Below are positions 62,770-64,000 of a DNA stretch of 64,000 bases, one piece after another. The DNA is taken from contig NZ_JACHDA010000003.1 in NCBI RefSeq assembly GCF_014207235.1, forward strand, positions 310,001-374,000. The letters run 5' to 3'. Numbering within the stretch: the first letter of the stretch is position 1; every line of letters starts with the position of its first letter. Source of the stretch: Sphingopyxis sp. JAI128. GTDB taxonomy: Bacteria > Pseudomonadota > Alphaproteobacteria > Sphingomonadales > Sphingomonadaceae. The position numbers were made by a program, and so were the translations under genes. The notes under the pieces are model-generated. The model was not told the DNA's origin. It did no database searches and saw nothing but the letters and a program-made list of their open reading frames with translations.

Positions 62770-64000
62770 TCAGGCGGCGCACACCTCTCCATCCTGCGCC
62801 GCGCCGCGCCGCGGCCGCCCGATCAGGAAGCCCTGCGCCTCGTCGCAGCCTTCGCGGCGCAGCACGTCGAGCTGTTCCGGCGTCTCGATCCCCTCGGCGA
62901 GGATCGGGATCGACAGGCTTTTGCCGAGCGCGAGAACCGCGCGCAGGATCGCGGTCGATTGCAGATTGCCCTCGAGCTCGGCGGCAAAGAAGCGGTCGAG
63001 CTTGATCTTGTCGAACGGAAAGGCGCGCAGCGTCTCGAGCGACGAATAGCCGGTGCCGAAATCGTCGAGCGCGACCCCGATCCCCAGCGCCTTGATCTGG
63101 CGCAGCACGTGGAGCGCACGCTCGCGATCGGCGATGATCGCGGTTTCGGTCAATTCGATCTCGAGCCGGCGCGGCGGCAATCCGCTGTCGAGCAGGACCT
63201 GATGGAACAACCGGGGCAGATCGACATGCGCGAGTTGGAGCGGCGATACGTTGACCGCCACCTTCGATCCGTGCGGCCACGCCACCGCATCGGCGCACGC
63301 GCGCCGCAGCACCCATTCGCCGAGCGCGAGAATGAAGCCGTTCGATTCGGCGAGCGGGATGAAGACGACGGGCGGGATCGGCCCGCGCACCGGATGGTTC
63401 CAGCGCAGCAGCGCTTCGTAACCGGTGACCTCGCCGGTCGTGACCGAGGTCTGGACCTGATAATGGACGTCGAGTTCGTCGCGGTCGATCGCGCCGCGCA
63501 GGTCGGCAGCGAGTTCGCGCCCGTCGCGGATCGCCTCGTCGAGCTGCCAGTCGTAATGGCACGGGGCTGCCGCGGCGTCGGACTTGGCGCGGTACATCGC
63601 CAGGTCGGCATTATTCGCCAGCATCTCGGCGTTCGCGGCGTCGTCGGGAAAAACCGCGACGCCGATGCTCGCACCGAGCCGCGCCTCGAAATCGGGAAAG
63701 ACCAGCGGCGCCTTGAGTTCGGCATCGAGCCGCGCCGCGAACGCGGTCAGTTGGGCGCGTTCGGTGAAGCGCGTCAGCGCGACAAACTCGTCGCCGCCCA
63801 GCCGCGCGACGAAGTCGCCATGCCCCAGCGCGTCGCGCATCCGCTGCGCCAGCCGCGCGAGCACCTCGTCGCCCGCCTTGTGGCCGTGGACGTCGTTGAT
63901 TTCCTTGAACCGGTCGAGATCGATCGCGCACAGGCCGACGCGCTCGCCGCTCACCAGCGCCGCGCCGATCTGCCGCGACAGTTCGGCGCGAAAGGCCGTG
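62770..64000 (-). CDS. GGDEF-EAL cyclic di-GMP protein, N-terminus beyond window
   Basis: The frame stays open to the window edge, so the N-terminal part is missing (visible 410 residues). The GGDEF domain has TAFRAELSRQIGAAL, AIDLDRFKEINDVHGHKAGDE and an intact GGDEF in VARLGGDEFVAL. The EAL domain has YEALLRWNHP, AVNVSPLQL, LEIELTETAI and ALDDFGTGYSSL with LKLDR-like IKLDRFF, then PILAEGIET and AQGFLIGRP. Both motifs are intact, so synthesis and hydrolysis of c-di-GMP are possible. A sensory domain probably lies upstream. Confidence 0.93.
   Translation of the reverse strand, partial: TAFRAELSRQIGAALVSGERVGLCAIDLDRFKEINDVHGHKAGDEVLARLAQRMRDALGHGDFVARLGGDEFVALTRFTERAQLTAFAARLDAELKAPLVFPDFEARLGASIGVAVFPDDAANAEMLANNADLAMYRAKSDAAAAPCHYDWQLDEAIRDGRELAADLRGAIDRDELDVHYQVQTSVTTGEVTGYEALLRWNHPVRGPIPPVVFIPLAESNGFILALGEWVLRRACADAVAWPHGSKVAVNVSPLQLAHVDLPRLFHQVLLDSGLPPRRLEIELTETAIIADRERALHVLRQIKALGIGVALDDFGTGYSSLETLRAFPFDKIKLDRFFAAELEGNLQSTAILRAVLALGKSLSIPILAEGIETPEQLDVLRREGCDEAQGFLIGRPRRGAAQDGEVCAA

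Overview
The window reads as chromosomal DNA of an alphaproteobacterium of the Sphingomonadales, most like Sphingopyxis or a close sphingomonad. The reasons are very high GC with strongly GC-biased third codon positions, two long TonB-dependent receptors, DUF4402 exported proteins, small perfect-hairpin intergenic repeats of the type scattered in sphingomonad genomes, and a HisKA-PAS kinase plus FixJ-type regulator cluster. No phage, transposase, integrase or CRISPR array was found. One tRNA gene, tRNA-Gln(CTG), lies near 27.6 kb. The genus is an inference from gene content, not a database result.

Layout. 1-3.2 kb: a non-homologous end-joining operon, ku (3' end only), an MgtC/SapB membrane gene, and ligD, tightly coupled. 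3.4-7.8 kb: a TonB-dependent receptor, a convergent AraC regulator and a divergent short-chain dehydrogenase. 7.9-9.05 kb: a GC-rich unknown protein with a small-terminase-like HTH. 9.2-11.2 kb: a clearly AT-richer three-gene island on the minus strand (pentapeptide-repeat membrane protein, nucleotidyltransferase, small charged protein) with overlapping genes. This is the best candidate for an undescribed system. 11.3-18.1 kb: housekeeping (pseudouridine synthase, TypA, nucleosidase, a BASS transporter, TelA and a two-TM partner). 18.1-19.1 kb: decayed ECF sigma factor locus. 19.1-22.3 kb: a sensor kinase and two response regulators. 22.3-27.2 kb: a broken ferritin-like gene, a MocR regulator, an azoreductase-like flavoprotein, two gene stubs joined by one deletion, and an NmrA-like operon. 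GTACCA-type sites in front of both the MocR gene and the NmrA-like gene suggest one small regulon.

27.6-37.4 kb: tRNA-Gln, a ferredoxin-NADP reductase/DoxX pair, a membrane dipeptidase, an acyl-CoA dehydrogenase, an ArsR regulator divergent from a desaturase-M20-GlsB operon, nadB and an ABC ATPase. 37.4-44.8 kb: two paralogous DUF4402 exported proteins around a zinc-finger protein, TldD, two unknown exported proteins, then DUF924, PPOX-like, DUF2007 and EEP genes. 44.8-46.9 kb: glnK-amtB behind a textbook sigma-54 promoter with a palindrome at enhancer distance, followed by two tandem copies of the same terminator hairpin. 47.0-49.4 kb: a second TonB-dependent receptor. 49.5-54.6 kb: a possible small RNA, a frameshifted gene, VOC and HxlR-like genes, a GMC oxidoreductase, and a translationally coupled operon of a DUF442 phosphatase-like protein, a one-TM protein and a sterol desaturase. 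54.6-55.35 kb: a repeat-rich intergenic stretch with a MITE-like hairpin. 55.35-64 kb: Bax-inhibitor-1 family protein, thpR converging on and overlapping a tyrosine phosphatase, an MFS transporter, RecQ, a KefB-like antiporter and a GGDEF-EAL protein cut by the window end.

Most of the window is ordinary chromosome. The unusual points are the AT-rich island, the number of small pseudogenes (ECF sigma, ferritin-like, GNAT/GST stubs, 49.7-50.1 kb gene), and a few regulatory motifs that recur at separate loci.
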